Positions 9,738-16,330 of a stretch of 22,341 nt of DNA are shown here, in pieces (positions within the stretch are counted from its first letter, which is position 1; every line of letters begins with the position of its first letter). Origin of the DNA: Tepidimonas sp. (GTDB lineage Bacteria > Pseudomonadota > Gammaproteobacteria > Burkholderiales > Burkholderiaceae_C). The notes beneath the pieces were generated by a model, which did not search any database, was not told the origin of the DNA, and saw nothing but the letters and a program-made list of their open reading frames with translations. The translations under genes were made by a program, and so were the position numbers. The DNA is taken from the NCBI GenBank assembly GCA_025054905.1, contig JANWZF010000219.1:1-22341 (forward strand). Reading direction: 5' to 3'.

Positions 9738-10693
9738 CCCTGCTGGGCGGGCTCCAGAAACAGCCGCGCCGCATCCACCGGGTCGAAGCGGTAACGCTGG
9801 CCGCAAAATTCGCACGCCACGTCCACCTCGCCCTGCTCGGCCAGGATGGCCTCGACCTCCTGCACCCCGAGCCCGCGCAGCATCGAGGCCACCCGCTCGC
9901 GCGAGCAGGTGCATGCAAAATGCGGCACCACCGCAGCACCCTGCGGCACCAGACGCAGCAGCCGCTCTTGCCAGAACAGGCGATGCAGGATCGCATCGCC
10001 CTGCAGGTTCAGCAACTCCTCGCGCTTGAGACTGGCCGCCAGCCACGCGATGCGGCGGAAGTCCTCGTCGCCATCAGTCTCATCGGCCCGACCGCGGCCC
10101 GCCGCGGTACCAGCCAGGTTGCCTTGGCCGCTGGTGGGCATGCGCTGGATCAGCAGGCCAGCGGCCACCCGCTCATCGGCGGCCAGCACCAGGCGCGTGT
10201 CGAGCTGCTCGCTGCGGTGCATGTAATGCTCCAGCATCGCGGCCAGCGTCGGCAGCCGCTGCCCGTGGTCATCGATCAGCGGCACCACGCCTTGGTAGGG
10301 CTTGAGCCCCGGCTGCTGCTGGCGCGGATCCAGCGTGATGGCGCAACGCCCTTGCCCCAGCACGTTGACCATGTCCGCCAGCGGGGCATCGGGGGCGACT
10401 TCGCCGACGACGGAGGCTGTGGCGCGAAAAGCCAAATCCGGCTGCACCTCGGCCACCGCGACCTTGACCGGACCATCCCCCAGAATCTGCAGCACCAGCG
10501 CCCCAGCAAATTTGATGTTGGTGTGCAGCAGCACGGCTGCCGCCGTCATCTCGCCAAGCAAGGCGGTCACTGGCGCGACGTAACCGCCCGTCTGCTCGCG
10601 CCGTTGCAGCAACGCACGCCAGTCCTCGGTCAGCCGCACCAGCGCTCCACGCACCGGCGCGCCATCGAACAAAAACCGTTGCAGCTCAGACAC
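9713..10693 (-). CDS. hslO: Redox-regulated chaperone Hsp33
   Basis: Cytoplasmic holdase activated by oxidative unfolding. Four C-terminal cysteines bind zinc when reduced and form disulfides under oxidants such as hypochlorite. The 326-residue protein starts with SELQRFLFDGAPVRGALVRL, has the GPVKVAVAEVQPD core region, and contains the redox switch as CTC (C261, C263) and CEFC (C294, C297). A Gly/Asp-rich linker around residues 190-210 is longer than I expect in the E. coli protein but keeps the frame. The ATG at 10693 is the only sensible start. The gene lies 15 bases downstream of the carbonic anhydrase-like gene on the same strand, suggesting co-transcription. Confidence 0.96.
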   Translation of the reverse strand: MSELQRFLFDGAPVRGALVRLTEDWRALLQRREQTGGYVAPVTALLGEMTAAAVLLHTNIKFAGALVLQILGDGPVKVAVAEVQPDLAFRATASVVGEVAPDAPLADMVNVLGQGRCAITLDPRQQQPGLKPYQGVVPLIDDHGQRLPTLAAMLEHYMHRSEQLDTRLVLAADERVAAGLLIQRMPTSGQGNLAGTAAGRGRADETDGDEDFRRIAWLAASLKREELLNLQGDAILHRLFWQERLLRLVPQGAAVVPHFACTCSRERVASMLRGLGVQEVEAILAEQGEVDVACEFCGQRYRFDPVDAARLFLEPAQQGPGSQRLH

Positions 10694-10708
10694 GCGCGCT
10701 TTTCCTGG

Positions 10709-11236
10709 TTAGGTATCGAGCCGACGCAAGCCGGCCCGGAAGCGCCGCGCGTTGTCGATGTAGTGCTGGGCGCTGGCGCGCAGCGCCTCGATCTCGGCCG
10801 CCGTCAAGCTGCGCACCACCTTGGCCGGACTGCCCAGGATCAACGAGCCATCCGCAAACTCCTTGCCTTCGGTGACCAGTGCCCCCGCCCCCACCAGACA
10901 GTGACGCCCGATGCGCGCGCCGTTGAGCACCACCGCGCCGATGCCGATCAACGACTCCTCGCCGATCGTGCACCCATGCAGCATCACCAGGTGGCCCACC
11001 GTGACCCGCGGCCCGATGGTCAGGGGCACCCCGACGTCGGTGTGCAAGACGCTGCCATCCTGGATGTTGCTGCCTTCGCCGATGACGATGGGATCGTTGT
11101 CGCCGCGCAGCACGGCCCCATCCCAGACGCTGACCTCGGCGGCCAGCTGCACACGCCCAATGACGCGCGCCCCTTCGGCCACGTAAGCGCTGGGGTGGAT
11201 GTCCGGACGCCAATCGTCAAGGTGGTAGATCGCCAT
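10709..11236 (-). CDS. Gamma-class carbonic anhydrase-like hexapeptide-repeat protein
   Basis: Left-handed beta-helix protein of the gamma-carbonic anhydrase/PaaY/YrdA group (175 residues). Imperfect hexapeptide repeats run from about residue 15 to 140. The three histidines that bind metal in the archaeal Cam enzyme are in place: H65 in SVLHTD, and H82 and H87 in GHLVMLHGC. The motif RGDNDPI, typical of the family, is also present. Many bacterial members lack proven carbonic anhydrase activity, so the function is probable rather than certain. The frame is open to 11344, but the added residues do not resemble the family and would overlap the divergent DUF455 gene; the ATG at 11236 gives the usual MAIYHLDDWRP start. 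Probably in an operon with hslO. Confidence 0.93.
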   Translation of the reverse strand: MAIYHLDDWRPDIHPSAYVAEGARVIGRVQLAAEVSVWDGAVLRGDNDPIVIGEGSNIQDGSVLHTDVGVPLTIGPRVTVGHLVMLHGCTIGEESLIGIGAVVLNGARIGRHCLVGAGALVTEGKEFADGSLILGSPAKVVRSLTAAEIEALRASAQHYIDNARRFRAGLRRLDT

Positions 11237-11239
11237 CCG

Positions 11240-11249
11240 TAGAATTGTA
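11240..11249. promoter_or_regulatory. Overlapping divergent -10 elements between carbonic anhydrase-like and DUF455 genes
   Basis: TAGAAT on the plus strand (11240-11245) faces the DUF455 gene, and TACAAT on the minus strand (11249-11244) faces the carbonic anhydrase-like gene. They overlap by two bases within a 16-base intergenic gap. Expected transcription starts would fall within a base or two of each ATG, implying leaderless messages. Neither has a strong -35 hexamer. This is inferred from motif matches only. Confidence 0.4.
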
Positions 11250-11252
11250 CGG

Positions 11253-11603
11253 ATGCCAGCTCCGCCGTCCACCCTCCCAGCTGCCTCAAGCGACATGCGC
11301 CAGTTGGCGTTGCACTGGCTGCTGCAGCCCGACCCGAGTGCCAAAGTGGCCGGCGTGCGTGCGGCCTGGGCGCGCTGGCAGGCACACGGTCTGGCCCACG
11401 AGGGCTGGCTTCAGACCCACGCGGTGCTGACGGTACCCCCAGGCCATGCGCTCCCCGGGCGACCCGAGCGCCCCGAGCTGGTCGACCCCGGCACCGTGCC
11501 GCAGCGCTCGCCCTTCACCCCGGAGGGACACGCCGCGCTGGCGCATGCCATCGCGCACATCGAATTCAACGCGATCAAAATCGTTTGTAATAATGTCACC
11601 TAA
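11253..11603 (+). pseudogene. DUF455 ferritin-like protein, 5' fragment (interrupted)
   Basis: N-terminal piece of a DUF455-family ferritin-like protein. These proteins carry a di-iron-type four-helix fold; their exact role is not settled. Residues 1-108 match the family, with RPERPELVDPGTVPQRS and the helix start AHAIAHIEFNAI, whose Glu/His would supply metal ligands. After the first two bases of codon 109 (11578) homology stops, and foreign sequence adds KIVCNNVT before a stop at 11601-11603. The missing C-terminal half is found intact at 14880-15435, after a block of about 3.3 kb. The start may be ATG 11253 or the internal ATG at 11295 (MRQLALHWLL). The fragment is unlikely to be functional because the helical bundle is incomplete. 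Confidence 0.88.
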
Positions 11604-11693
11604 CCTCAGCCTGTGCATGAGCGCTGTCGCCACGATGCGCAGACTGCCGCCTCAAGGGCAATGCGTACAGCCTTAACCCCTTCCTGACACCGC

Positions 11694-12464
11694 ATGAACC
11701 TCCTCAAGATGCGATGGATGGCGCTAGTCATCCTGACAATGACCGCGGCCGCCCACGCGGGTGAAGTGCTTCGAATCCCAACGCGCGATGGCGTCAGAAC
11801 CACGGTCTTCTGGGAGGCCGTGCAGAGCCCAAGAGGCACAGTGCTGCTGTTCCCTGGCGGCGGCGGTGGTTTCGGCCGGGTGGAAGACGGCAAACCGCAG
11901 AGCGGCAACTTTCTTGTGCGGTCGGCGGGCTTCTTCAACGAAGCCGGCTTCAACGTTGCCATCTTCGGGCGCCCTTCCGACCTGGAGGAACTCGACTATG
12001 CCGACCGCATCGGTGACGCCCACCTGACCGACATCGCTCGAGTGCTGGATGCAATCAAGTCGCGCAGCGCCCAGCCGGTCTGGCTGGTCGGTACTAGCAG
12101 GGGCACGGTTTCGGCCACGGCCGCCGGCATCCGTCTGCAGAGCGAAGTTGCCGGCATCGTGCTCACCTCTAGCGTGGTCAGCTACAAGAAGGTCGGCGCC
12201 GTGCCGAGGCAAGATCTGGGCGCGATTAAGGTACCCGTGCTGGTGGTGCACCACGCCAAGGACGCGTGCGTGCACTGCAGGCCGCACGAAGTCCCACTCA
12301 TCATTCGCGGGCTGACCCAGGCGCCGGTCAAGCGGCTGGTGATGGTGGACGGCGGCGCCGATCCTGTGGGTGATCCCTGCGAAGCGCGGCACTGGCACGG
12401 CTTCATTGGCATGGAGAGAGAAGTCGTGGAACGCATTGCCAACTGGATTGCTCAGCCCCAATGA
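11694..12464 (+). CDS. Exported alpha/beta hydrolase (passenger gene)
   Basis: Predicted periplasmic serine hydrolase of 256 residues; substrate unknown. An N-terminal signal peptide (about 1-22, ending TAAAHA) precedes the mature protein. The alpha/beta-hydrolase nucleophile elbow is GTSRG with S135. A likely acid is D190 in VHHAKDAC, and the catalytic His is probably H233 or H235 in ARHWHGF. An oxyanion-region glycine run FPGGGGGF sits near residue 55. Cysteines C192, C195 and C229 could form a disulfide, consistent with export. ATG 11694 is used; ATG 11709 is an alternative and neither has a strong ribosome site. It lies alone on the plus strand within the inserted block, about 115 bases from the left junction, and is probably horizontally acquired cargo. 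Confidence 0.85.
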   Translation: MNLLKMRWMALVILTMTAAAHAGEVLRIPTRDGVRTTVFWEAVQSPRGTVLLFPGGGGGFGRVEDGKPQSGNFLVRSAGFFNEAGFNVAIFGRPSDLEELDYADRIGDAHLTDIARVLDAIKSRSAQPVWLVGTSRGTVSATAAGIRLQSEVAGIVLTSSVVSYKKVGAVPRQDLGAIKVPVLVVHHAKDACVHCRPHEVPLIIRGLTQAPVKRLVMVDGGADPVGDPCEARHWHGFIGMEREVVERIANWIAQPQ

Positions 12465-12639
12465 ATGGCCGCCACGGTCGAGACCGCAATACGCAGCAGC
12501 CACCGCCGGACCAGAGTGCGGCGTTGAGGTCGCGCCCGCTGGTGACGCGCGAAACTCCGCCCGAAAAGCGTCGCGCCACCCGACACGTCTTTGCTTCATG
12601 CGATGGCTTGCATTTGTTGGCGTCGGTGTGGATCCGCGT

Positions 12640-13080
12640 CTATTCGCTGGCGAGGTGGCGGTTTTGTGATTGACGATGGCAAGGCGAAAGCAGATGCCCC
12701 TGCTCTGCGAGGGCATCCAGCCATGTTTCTAGAACGCCGTTGATGTGGCCGTGCACCTCAAAGTCTGGTGGTTCGCCCATCACCGGATACGCCTCGTCAT
12801 ACCTGAAGGCATCGCGGTAGGTCGTCGCTTCTGCAAGCTCCCAGTCCAAGAACACCGCGATCTCGATGTCTGGATCTGGAATCAAATCACCTGAAGGGCA
12901 CACCCAATACTGCCCCAATGCGATGCGCCGAAAATCTCGACCCGTTTCTAATACCTCGCACTGCAGAGGCAGGTATCCAGCAGACACTGACCTCGCGGAG
13001 GTGTTGAGATTTTCGAGACACGGTGCTACCCGCATGAGCTTCTGAAAGACGCGCCTGGTTCGTTCGAGATCGACGTTCAT
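12640..13080 (-). CDS. Hypothetical protein of mobile-element type
   Basis: A 146-residue soluble protein that I do not recognise with confidence. It contains GYLPLQCEVLETG, RRIALGQYWV, a DLIPDPDIEIAVFLDWE segment and a C-terminal GVLETWLDALAEQGH helix. This layout is reminiscent of small DUF6908- or DUF1249-like proteins encoded on plasmids and integrative elements, but the assignment is tentative. ATG 13080 is chosen over the in-frame TTG at 13086. It lies 22 bases after the 89-residue gene on the same strand, forming a short operon with it and the membrane-protein fragment. Its lower GC content than the flanking chromosome supports recent transfer. Confidence 0.6.
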   Translation of the reverse strand: MNVDLERTRRVFQKLMRVAPCLENLNTSARSVSAGYLPLQCEVLETGRDFRRIALGQYWVCPSGDLIPDPDIEIAVFLDWELAEATTYRDAFRYDEAYPVMGEPPDFEVHGHINGVLETWLDALAEQGHLLSPCHRQSQNRHLASE

Positions 13081-13102
13081 ACTCAACTCGAATATCGGAC
13101 CG

Positions 13103-13372
13103 TCAGTAGTCGTCAGGAAGCAAGACGCACGTGGAGCTACGGTCCGCCTCGGTGATGACCCATACTTTGCCGGCCGGGAACGGGTACGAACTGAAGACTC
13201 GAAGACCGTGCCGAACAGCCGTCACGTTGGCCTCGACATCTTCAGCAGTCAGTTGCCCCCAATCACCCCGAGCGTGCCGACGAACGAGATCCACCGCGTC
13301 AACCGCGTTGTCCTCGCAGAACTCGATTGCTGCTCTGGTGATGACGACCTGCCCAAGGTCAAAGACCGACAC
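13103..13372 (-). CDS. Small conserved hypothetical protein of mobile-element type
   Basis: An 89-residue protein beginning at GTG 13372. It resembles a widespread but unnamed family of small proteins found on plasmids and genomic islands, recognisable by LGQVV near the start, a central RRHARGDWGQLTAEDVEAN segment and the closing KVWVITEADRSSTCVLLPDDY. The function is unknown; annotations linking such proteins to restriction systems seem to be neighbourhood artefacts (from memory). The GTG lies inside the 3' end of the upstream membrane-protein reading frame (14-base overlap), indicating coupled translation. The 146-residue gene follows after 22 bases. Confidence 0.72.
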   Translation of the reverse strand: MSVFDLGQVVITRAAIEFCEDNAVDAVDLVRRHARGDWGQLTAEDVEANVTAVRHGLRVFSSYPFPAGKVWVITEADRSSTCVLLPDDY

Positions 13373-13540
13373 GACGCTCTACCCAGAGGCCCAGGGGCAA
13401 GACGAGGAACACCATCACGCACCACAGCCCGACGAACCACCACATCTGGTTAGTCCAGAACACGTAGAGCAAGCCGGCCAGACCGGCCCCTCGTCGTTTC
13501 GTGTGGAACCCAACATCAACAATGGTGGCGATGAACCGGG
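13359..13540 (-). pseudogene. C-terminal fragment of a small membrane protein, 5' end probably lost to the IS
   Basis: In this minus-strand frame the sequence from about VDVGFHTKRRGAGLAGLLYV to the stop reads as a genuine membrane protein end: two close hydrophobic segments (LAGLLYVFW and WWFVGLWCVMVFLVLPLGLW) followed by the basic tail VERRVGL. The frame continues upstream to 13778, but that part lies antisense to the transposase and is low-complexity shadow translation. There is no ATG at the point where plausible coding begins; only weak ATT/GTT codons occur near 13524. The start was therefore probably removed when the transposase-bearing segment arrived. The coding end overlaps the next gene's GTG by 14 bases, as expected of a real operon partner. 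Confidence 0.5.
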
Positions 13541-13549
13541 CCCTGTGGG

Positions 13550-13585
13550 CATGTGAACAGGCCGCGCAAGCGGGCTGTCCACATG
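13550..13585. repeat. Imperfect inverted repeat upstream of the transposase
   Basis: Arms CATGTGAACAGGCC (13550-13563) and GGGCTGTCCACATG (13572-13585) are complementary at 12 of 14 positions around an 8-base centre. The repeat lies about 40 bases before the transposase start and just beyond the likely end of the truncated membrane-protein gene. It is a candidate subterminal transposase-binding site or regulatory hairpin marking the IS left end near 13540-13550. Confidence 0.5.
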
Positions 13586-13626
13586 TCCATGGGGCGCATT
13601 GAAGCTGTCGTATCGAGGGGTTGGCG

Positions 13627-15435
13627 TTGAGCATTGGGGTTGAAGCGCTGTTCACCAGCGCGCTGGGGCTGGCGCCGCCGTGGGAAGTCCAGGATGTGCA
13701 GTTGGACACCGCGCGCAAGCGCATCGACTTCGAGGTCCGCTGCAGTGCAGGCCTGCTTGCCTGCCCGGCCTGCGGCACTGCCGGCCAGAAGGTTCACGAC
13801 CGGCTGCGGCGCTCCTGGCGCCACCTGGACTTCTTCCAGTTTGAGGCCTGGCTGCACGCCGAGGTGCCGCGCGTGGCCTGCGGCGGTTGTGGCAAGACCA
13901 GTCAGCTCGAGGTGCCCTGGGCGCGTCCTGGTTCGGGCTTCACGGCGGCCTTCGAAGCCCTGGCGCTGGCGCTGTGTCGCGAGTTGCCGGTGCGCCAGGC
14001 GGCCAAGCTGCTGCGCTGCGCCGACAAACAGCTGTGGCGGCGCATCGAGTTCTATGTCGAGAAGGCGCGCGCGCTGGAGTCCTTCGCCGGCGTCGAGGTG
14101 ATCGGCATCGATGAGACCAGTCTGCGCAAGGGCCAGCACTACATCACCGTCGTGCATGACCTGCAGCGCAAGCGGCTGCTCTATGCCACCGAGGGGCGCG
14201 ACCACCAGACCGTGCTGGACTTCGTGGCGGACTTGAAGGCGCACGGGGGCGACCCGGCCGAAGTGCGCCACATCTGCATGGACATGAGCGCGGCCTACGC
14301 CAAGGGCGCCGGGCTGGCCCTGCCCGCAGCGGCCATCAGCTACGACCACTTCCACGCCGTGGCGCTGGCCGTCGAGGCGATGGACGCGGTGCGCCGCCAG
14401 GAGGTGCAAGACGAGCCGCAAGCGGTGGCGCGCGCGCTGCAGGCCGCGGGCCCGAAGGCCAAGCGGCAGCTGATGTGGGGCATGCGCCGCAATCCTGAAA
14501 GCTGGAGCACGGCGCAGTGGCAGAGCATGCACAGCCTGCAGCGCTCGACGCTCAAGAGCGCGCGGGCCTGGGCGTTGAAGATGGCCTTGCGCGAGGTCTA
14601 TGCGCAGGCCCGGCAGCACAACGACGAGACGCTGGCGCGGCGAGACCTGCAAGCCTGGATGAGTTGGGCGCGGCGCAGTCGTCTGGCCCCGATGAAGCAG
14701 CTCGCGCAGACGCTCAAGACCAAGCTGGACGGCGTGGTGCGCGGCATGCTGGATCACCGCTCGAACGCCTTCGTGGAATCGATGAACGGATTGCTGCAGC
14801 AGGCCAAGCGCGCGGCGCGGGGCTTCCGGACGGCAAAGAACTTCATCGCGGTGGCTTACCTGCGGATGTCAAAACTCAGCAACCTGGCGCTGGATGCCGT
14901 GTGGCGCTACCCCGGTATGCCGGCGGACTTCTATCGCGACTGGTGGCGGGTGGCGGCCGAGGAAGCCGAGCATTTCGATGCGCTGCGCCAGCATCTGCGC
15001 GCGCTGCCGCGCGCACCGGGCACCGGCTGGGACTACGGCGACTTCCAGGCCCACGATGGCCTGTGGACGATGTGCGAGCGCACCGCCGGCGACATCGTCG
15101 CACGCATGGCGCTGGTGCCGCGCACGCTGGAAGCGCGCGGGCTGGATGCCACGCCGCAGATCCAGGCCAAGCTGGCGCGCGTCGGCACCCCGGCGGCCCG
15201 GGCGCTGCAGGCGGTGCTGGAGGTGATCCTGCGCGACGAAGTGGGCCACGTGGCCATTGGCAACCGCTGGTACTGCTGGCTGTGCGAACGCGCGGGGCTG
15301 CAGCCGCTGCAGCACTACCAGCACCTGCTGCAACAATACGCTGCGCCCAGGCCACGCCCCCCGTTCAACGCCACCGCCCGCCTGCACGCCGGCTTCAGCG
15401 CAGCCGAACTGGACTGGCTGCAGCAAGCAACGTAA
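13627..15435 (+). CDS. ISL3-family transposase fused in frame to the C-terminal half of a DUF455 protein
   Basis: Residue numbers count from the TTG at 13621. Residues up to about 419 form a DDE transposase of the ISL3 family: N-terminal zinc motif CPAC...CGGC (C48, C51, C87, C90), a helix-turn-helix region with LCRELPVRQAAKLL (about 118-131), and catalytic D164 (IGIDETS), D221 (CMDMSAAY) and E386 (AFVESMNG). The family's usual tail after YLRMSKL is absent; from N421 the frame becomes DUF455 ferritin-like sequence (NLALDAVWRYPGMP) to its natural stop. TTG 13627 is preferred because GAGGGG lies 6 bases upstream; TTG 13621 has no spacing. The catalytic core looks intact, so the transposase half could be active. 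The fused C-terminus makes this an unusual two-domain product if expressed. Confidence 0.88.
   Translation: MSIGVEALFTSALGLAPPWEVQDVQLDTARKRIDFEVRCSAGLLACPACGTAGQKVHDRLRRSWRHLDFFQFEAWLHAEVPRVACGGCGKTSQLEVPWARPGSGFTAAFEALALALCRELPVRQAAKLLRCADKQLWRRIEFYVEKARALESFAGVEVIGIDETSLRKGQHYITVVHDLQRKRLLYATEGRDHQTVLDFVADLKAHGGDPAEVRHICMDMSAAYAKGAGLALPAAAISYDHFHAVALAVEAMDAVRRQEVQDEPQAVARALQAAGPKAKRQLMWGMRRNPESWSTAQWQSMHSLQRSTLKSARAWALKMALREVYAQARQHNDETLARRDLQAWMSWARRSRLAPMKQLAQTLKTKLDGVVRGMLDHRSNAFVESMNGLLQQAKRAARGFRTAKNFIAVAYLRMSKLSNLALDAVWRYPGMPADFYRDWWRVAAEEAEHFDALRQHLRALPRAPGTGWDYGDFQAHDGLWTMCERTAGDIVARMALVPRTLEARGLDATPQIQAKLARVGTPAARALQAVLEVILRDEVGHVAIGNRWYCWLCERAGLQPLQHYQHLLQQYAAPRPRPPFNATARLHAGFSAAELDWLQQAT
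14880..15435 (+). pseudogene. DUF455 ferritin-like protein, 3' fragment (fused to transposase)
   Basis: The missing C-terminal half of the gene begun at 11253. It opens with NLALDAVWRYPGMPADFYRDW, continuing exactly from codon 109 of the left fragment. It includes the metal-ligand helices AAEEAEHFDALRQHL and ILRDEVGHVAIGNRWY (Glu and E-x-x-H pairs typical of ferritin-like di-iron folds), YGDFQAHDGLWTM and RMALVPRTLEARGLDATP, and the closing segment PRPRPPFNATAR. No frameshift or internal stop is seen over its 184 codons, so the disruption looks recent. It has no start of its own and can only be made as part of the transposase chimera or from an internal start. Confidence 0.88.
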
Positions 15436-15508
15436 TCGAGAGCCCGCCCCCCACAGTTGACTTCGACTGTCTCACAAACTCCACTCTTGATGGATGCTAC
15501 CCTGCCCG

Positions 15509-16303
15509 ATGCAGATCGCCACCTGGAACGTCAACTCCCTGGCCGTGCGCCTACCGCAGCTGCTGGACTGGCTGGCCGAGCGCGCCCCCGATATCGTGGC
15601 GCTGCAGGAGCTCAAGCTGCCCGATGACCGCTTTCCGCTCGAGGCACTGCGCCAGGCCGGCTACGACGCCGTCTGGCTCGGACAGAAAACCTACAACGGC
15701 GTGGCCCTGCTGGTGCGCGCACCGGGCACGCTGCACGAGGTCCAACGCCATCTACCCGGCCAACCTGATGAACAGGCACGCCTGATCGCCGCCACCGTGC
15801 ACCCGGCGGGCGGCGGTGAGCCGCTGCGCGTCGTGGGGGTGTATGTGCCCAACGGGCAAGCCCCGGGTAGTGACAAATTCGCGTACAAATTGCGCTGGCT
15901 GCAAAGCCTGCGCGCGTGGCTGGCACCGCAACTGCAGCGCCATGCGCGCCTGGTGCTGCTGGGTGACTTCAACATCACGTTCGACGACCGCGATGTCTGG
16001 GACCCGGAGGGCTTGCGCGAAACCATCCACTGCACCACGGCCGAGCGCACCGAGTTGCAGGCCTTGCTGGCGTTGGGGCTGCACGATGCGCTGCGGCTGT
16101 TCGATCCGCCGCCCGGCACCTTTACGTGGTGGGATTACCGCCAGCTGGCCTTCGTCAAAAACCGCGGGCTGCGCATCGACCATATCCTGATCAGCGACGC
16201 GCTGCAGCCGCTGGCGCGCGCCTGCCAGGTGGAGCGGGCGCTGCGCAAACGCCCCCAGCCCAGCGACCATGCCCCGGTGGTGCTGACGCTGGCGGCGACC
16301 TGA
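15509..16303 (+). CDS. xth: Exodeoxyribonuclease III (AP endonuclease family)
   Basis: Base-excision repair enzyme: cleaves DNA at abasic sites and removes 3'-blocking groups. The 264-residue protein starts at ATG 15509 with MQIATWNVNSLAVRLPQ, the invariant opening; an in-frame ATG at 15494 adds five residues not seen in the family. Catalytic motifs present are ATWNVNS, LQELKLPDD (metal-binding Glu34), a Y-N-G-V-A segment, GDFNI, RIDHIL and the terminal SDHAPVVL. It lies 73 bases after the chimeric ORF on the same strand and converges with ntrC over a 27-base gap. Confidence 0.96.
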   Translation: MQIATWNVNSLAVRLPQLLDWLAERAPDIVALQELKLPDDRFPLEALRQAGYDAVWLGQKTYNGVALLVRAPGTLHEVQRHLPGQPDEQARLIAATVHPAGGGEPLRVVGVYVPNGQAPGSDKFAYKLRWLQSLRAWLAPQLQRHARLVLLGDFNITFDDRDVWDPEGLRETIHCTTAERTELQALLALGLHDALRLFDPPPGTFTWWDYRQLAFVKNRGLRIDHILISDALQPLARACQVERALRKRPQPSDHAPVVLTLAAT

Positions 16304-16330
16304 CGCAGCACCTTGCAACGGCGGGCGCGG

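Larger units (their letters stand above)
11579..14880. mobile_element. About 3.3-kb inserted block carrying an ISL3-family transposase and passenger genes
   Basis: The two halves of one DUF455 gene flank this block. The left half ends inside codon 109 (ATC AA|) and the right half restarts at the same codon ((C)AAC CTG), so host sequence is neither lost nor extended by more than CAA. Inside are an exported alpha/beta hydrolase, a minus-strand cluster of small genes and a transposase. Base composition of the middle part (12640-13550) is visibly less GC-rich than its surroundings: one 60-base row at 12721 counts 55% GC, against 70% at 9481 outside. Terminal inverted repeats and the 8-bp duplication expected for ISL3 elements were not found by eye. 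The block may be composite, with an IS left end near 13540-13585. Confidence 0.75.

Noticed and set aside
9716..11242. A 508-codon plus-strand open frame opposite hslO and the carbonic anhydrase-like gene
   Set aside because: It is antisense to two good genes and has no family resemblance.
11580..11690. Possible integron attC site near the left junction (ACCTAAC resembles an inverse core)
   Set aside because: No partner GTTRRRY core or extended folded repeat lies within the usual 60-140 bases, and no integrase gene is present.
12370..12669. Short plus-strand frames after the hydrolase (12370-12669 and 12461-12673)
   Set aside because: They run through the hydrolase end or the opposite strand of the 146-residue gene, and no family features are seen. 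The gap 12465-12639 appears to hold no gene.
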